Shown here: one piece after another, positions 14,541-17,049 of the stretch | Layout of the letters: the number at the start of each line of letters is the position of its first letter | Numbering within the stretch: position 1 is the first letter of the stretch | DNA from: an uncultured Bdellovibrio sp. | GTDB taxonomy: Bacteria; Bdellovibrionota; Bdellovibrionia; Bdellovibrionales; Bdellovibrionaceae | Direction: 5' to 3' | DNA: 17,049 bases | Assembly (NCBI GenBank): GCA_937871355.1 | Contig: CALMPX010000184.1 | Coordinates: forward strand, 1 to 17,049 | The notes under the pieces: generated by a model | What the model saw: the letters and a program-made list of their open reading frames with translations, nothing else | The model's database searches: none | Told to the model about the DNA's origin: nothing | Made by a program: the position numbers and the translations under genes

Positions 14541-15412
14541 CGAAACCTCGAATAAAATTCTTCCATGACCGCCGTTAATGGCGTCTTATTGGCAAAAGTT
14601 ATTTCTGATGGCGTTTCAATATTTTGAGGATAAAAAGATGAAATGGTTCCGCCGGCATTCACATCAACTTTTTTAATTTTGATTTGCACTGTCACCGGCT
14701 GGGTATTCGGCCACGTTATGGTTTGAGATTTGGCTAATAAGACATCACTGGGAAAATTTGTAATTTGGCTTAAATTAATTTCGGCTGCGGACGGAGTTCT
14801 TATTTTTCGAATAACAAAATCATCTTGGCCAATCCAAACTTGAGGGTTTAAATTTTGTTCTGAAGGTTGACCGATCAAAAATGTAATGACGCCGTCAGCT
14901 CGTGATAATTTAATGGTGGATTGATCAAGAGCTGGAATATTTAATTCTTTCAAATAACTCATAAAAGAGGCTTGAGAGCGAATGAAAAGATAGCGTTGAA
15001 AAAAATCTATATTAATGGACTGAACTGTTTTATTTTTTCCAGTTAAAAAAGTTTTATTTTTTCCGTTATACAAATAATTTAACTTTATGCTGTCTTTATA
15101 TAAATTTTTTCCAACAGCTGTCATTTTTAGATTTTTGTCCCCTTCAATCAGCCACGTTTCATCCACTTTGGCTTCTTCTTCGCCGACTTTGAACGTGACT
15201 TCTTGTTCAAGACGAATGATTTTGCGCCCAGTTGTTCCCGCCGCTTTTTTCAGGACAAAAGAAATCTCAGGCACATAAGCTTGAACCGCTGATGATTGGA
15301 TCAAAATGAGACTGAAAATCATCATGGCCACTCCTTTTAAGGAAAGGCAGACGATTGTCTTATTTTTAAGAATTTTTAAATCGAAAAGATTCATTTTTGT
15401 AAAATTTTTCAT
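14537..15412 (-). CDS. Predicted periplasmic protein of unknown function, first gene of the priA cluster
   Basis: Not recognised. After a hydrophobic signal ending SSAVQA (cleavage after about residue 45 from the first ATG) the mature part has mixed beta-strand character, with KKAAGTTGRKIIRLEQEVTF, VDETWLIEGDKNLKMTA and PQVWIGQDDFVIRKIRTP, vaguely like periplasmic lipid- or lipoprotein-carrier folds, but no diagnostic motif. The start is uncertain: the first ATG (15412) has no ribosome site, while the in-frame ATG-ATG at 15325/15322 has AAAAGGAG five bases upstream. The short form would have a signal with no positive residue before the core. The gene overlaps priA by four bases. Confidence 0.65.
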   Translation of the reverse strand: MKNFTKMNLFDLKILKNKTIVCLSLKGVAMMIFSLILIQSSAVQAYVPEISFVLKKAAGTTGRKIIRLEQEVTFKVGEEEAKVDETWLIEGDKNLKMTAVGKNLYKDSIKLNYLYNGKNKTFLTGKNKTVQSINIDFFQRYLFIRSQASFMSYLKELNIPALDQSTIKLSRADGVITFLIGQPSEQNLNPQVWIGQDDFVIRKIRTPSAAEINLSQITNFPSDVLLAKSQTITWPNTQPVTVQIKIKKVDVNAGGTISSFYPQNIETPSEITFANKTPLTAVMEEFYSRFR

Positions 15413-15488
15413 AAGGAAGATATATCATAATAAAACAACCTAACCGAAGTCTATAGAAGATAGTAACGGATTGTGTTAGCTTATAAAG

Positions 15489-17049
15489 ATGGGTCGTAGA
15501 GTGAAGAATAGCCAGTTTGAATATATGAGTTGTCGAATTGGAAAACTAATTTTATTGGTTTCTTTGTTTACTATGGCCCTCTTCACAACTGGATGTAAGT
15601 CTGACGGCGCTGGCATCCTGGGTAAACAATCAATCAGCTCTGATACTGAAGATCCCCTTCTTAAAAATGCACCTTTTGCTTATGATTACGCCGCTGATAC
15701 CATTTCCTATAATTCCTGTGTTATCGGTGGAACAAGCACTGCCGATCCTGTGGGTCTTCATGGTTTAAAAATTGGATCCAGTGAAGGTTTTGCTGATAAT
15801 CTTGGAACAGGCGACGTTAAAGCCGGCGTTAAACTTCGCACTGCTTTTTTAAAATATGTTGGAGACAATTTTTCTCCTGATTACCCCTCAAATGTTATCC
15901 CGCCGGCTCAGGTCAACCGGATTCTCAGTACCAGTTATTCCATTCAAAATAGTAATGCTTTTCTTCAATTCGCCATTCGTAAAAAATCTGATTACACCGT
16001 GATTCCCGACTTGATTTCACCGCCAGCACCGATGACCGCAACTCCTGGTCGTGATGCTGTGGTTTTTCCACAAAATTTAAGCACAGGCTATCTTGGTTAT
16101 TCGATAACCAAAAATATTCTCTATAATATCAACGGAAGCATTCTGGCCGAAGGTCCACGTGTGTATAATCTCAGTGATACTCAAGACAGCATTCCGATCG
16201 AGGCTTCGCTGAATTTGAACGCGACCGTTGATGAAACTTCGAATGTGGCCGCCGTTATTACCACAGAACCGTTCGGTGTCGCCGAACTGTATTCACAAAA
16301 AGTTCGTGATTCATTCAATACCGGAACACAATTATTAACAGCCACTTTTGGTGGAACGGGTGCGACCTCAGGAGTTCTCGCTGACGACGCGGCCGGCGAT
16401 ACCGTTAATAATATCAAGCGCCCGTACAAACCGAACACCACCGAAATCGACACAACAAAAGCTTTCGGTCGCGGTTACCAGTTAAAATTTGAATCGCAAA
16501 CAACAGTTACAACTTGGCCCAAAAATCGCTTAACCGGTGTGCGCGAAATAGATTTAGAACTCGGCACGCCGGTCGGTGGAGCGAGCTGGTCTTGTGAACA
16601 ATTTCCAATTGCACCGCCGTCACATTGGAACAACACCAGAACTTCAAACAAATTTTGGGTCAAAGATTCTGCTAACACATCTGCTTTATTAGCACAGGTT
16701 GAACCTAACTGCGCTCCGCTTTTAGCTGATGATACAAATTGCAAGCTGCCGTTAGTGGCAACTTTGACTCCGTCGAGTAATGATACGGCAGCGTCATGTG
16801 CCGTCAAAACGGACCGAGCTAATCAAATTAAACGCATCCGTCGACATTACCCTGTTGATAGTTGGAATATCGGACTGATGTTCGTGGCAAAGTTAAAATC
16901 AGGTTATAGTGTTCCTAATTTTAAAACTCGTATTTATGATGGAAGCACGGGCCAGCGAGTTGAACTTTGTGTTTCTCCAAAAAGTTCGAGCAGTTGTTAT
17001 CTTCCCACTGTCGGTATTTTGAAAAGTGGTGAAGCAACGCCAGGTGCCG
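15489..17049 (+). CDS. Large putative lipoprotein, N-terminal part (cut by window edge)
   Basis: Not recognised. The frame stays open for 520 codons to the right edge with no stop, so the C-terminus is missing. The N-terminus has a basic, then hydrophobic signal (CRIGKLILLVSLFTMALF) followed by TTGC and a polar start KSDGAGILG, which fits a lipoprotein although the usual Leu at the third position before Cys is Thr. The mature part is Ser/Thr/Asn-rich with scattered Cys (for example SYNSC, ASWSCEQF, VEPNCAPL and ELCVSPKSSSSCY), as in surface or secreted beta-rich proteins. The start is uncertain among ATG 15489, GTG 15501 and ATG 15525; none has a good ribosome site. TATAAA at 15482-15487 resembles a -10 element and would favour a later start. 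Confidence 0.65.
   Translation, partial: MGRRVKNSQFEYMSCRIGKLILLVSLFTMALFTTGCKSDGAGILGKQSISSDTEDPLLKNAPFAYDYAADTISYNSCVIGGTSTADPVGLHGLKIGSSEGFADNLGTGDVKAGVKLRTAFLKYVGDNFSPDYPSNVIPPAQVNRILSTSYSIQNSNAFLQFAIRKKSDYTVIPDLISPPAPMTATPGRDAVVFPQNLSTGYLGYSITKNILYNINGSILAEGPRVYNLSDTQDSIPIEASLNLNATVDETSNVAAVITTEPFGVAELYSQKVRDSFNTGTQLLTATFGGTGATSGVLADDAAGDTVNNIKRPYKPNTTEIDTTKAFGRGYQLKFESQTTVTTWPKNRLTGVREIDLELGTPVGGASWSCEQFPIAPPSHWNNTRTSNKFWVKDSANTSALLAQVEPNCAPLLADDTNCKLPLVATLTPSSNDTAASCAVKTDRANQIKRIRRHYPVDSWNIGLMFVAKLKSGYSVPNFKTRIYDGSTGQRVELCVSPKSSSSCYLPTVGILKSGEATPGA

Noticed and set aside
16181..16807. Two minus-strand open frames at 16181-16453 and 16475-16807
   Set aside because: They are antisense to the long lipoprotein frame, show no domain, and have no ribosome site or promoter support.

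Overview
The window is chromosomal DNA of a Gram-negative, fairly AT-rich bacterium. It has outer-membrane biogenesis genes (a BamD-like lipoprotein), a predicted outer-membrane beta-barrel, several secreted or lipidated proteins, many TPR proteins and a CFI-box C-terminal protein. Gene style and content suggest the predatory Bdellovibrio group (Bdellovibrionota). This placement is inference from content only; no rRNA or tRNA gene is present to settle it. No insertion sequence, integrase, phage gene, CRISPR array or tRNA was seen.

Layout. (1) Positions 1-4289, minus strand: a tight four-gene amino-acid catabolic operon. It runs class III aminotransferase, M20 metallohydrolase, arginine N-succinyltransferase (astA), then the N-terminal part of succinylglutamate-semialdehyde dehydrogenase (astD), which leaves the left edge. 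It looks like an arginine succinyltransferase (AST) pathway in which an M20 enzyme sits where the usual AstB and/or AstE would be expected. (2) A 96-base divergent spacer with one promoter for each direction. (3) 4386-7220, plus strand: a BatE-like TPR/membrane/SH3 protein, a BamD-like lipoprotein, a cytoplasmic TPR protein and a hypoxanthine phosphoribosyltransferase-like enzyme. The first two have good promoters placed so that the transcripts would begin almost at the AUG. (4) 7221-7490: a 270-base non-coding stretch crowded with inverted repeats, including a strong intrinsic terminator. (5) 7491-9050, plus strand: a secreted, lysine/glutamate-rich coiled-coil protein with 16 cysteines and an N-terminal CX3C-X18-CX3C motif, unrecognised. 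It converges stop-to-stop with a minus-strand outer-membrane beta-barrel gene (9051-9908). (6) msrA (plus strand) converges stop-to-stop with a minus-strand FAD oxidoreductase. (7) 10583-15412, minus strand: a likely cluster of periplasmic protein, priA, CFI-box protein and FAD oxidoreductase. (8) 15489 to the right edge, plus strand: the first 520 codons of a large putative lipoprotein.

The items most worth following are the secreted multi-cysteine coiled-coil protein with its structured upstream region, the unorthodox AST operon whose M20 enzyme carries a metal-site Asp-to-Glu change, and the apparent leaderless starts of the envelope genes. Nothing here amounts to a clear new defence or mobile system.
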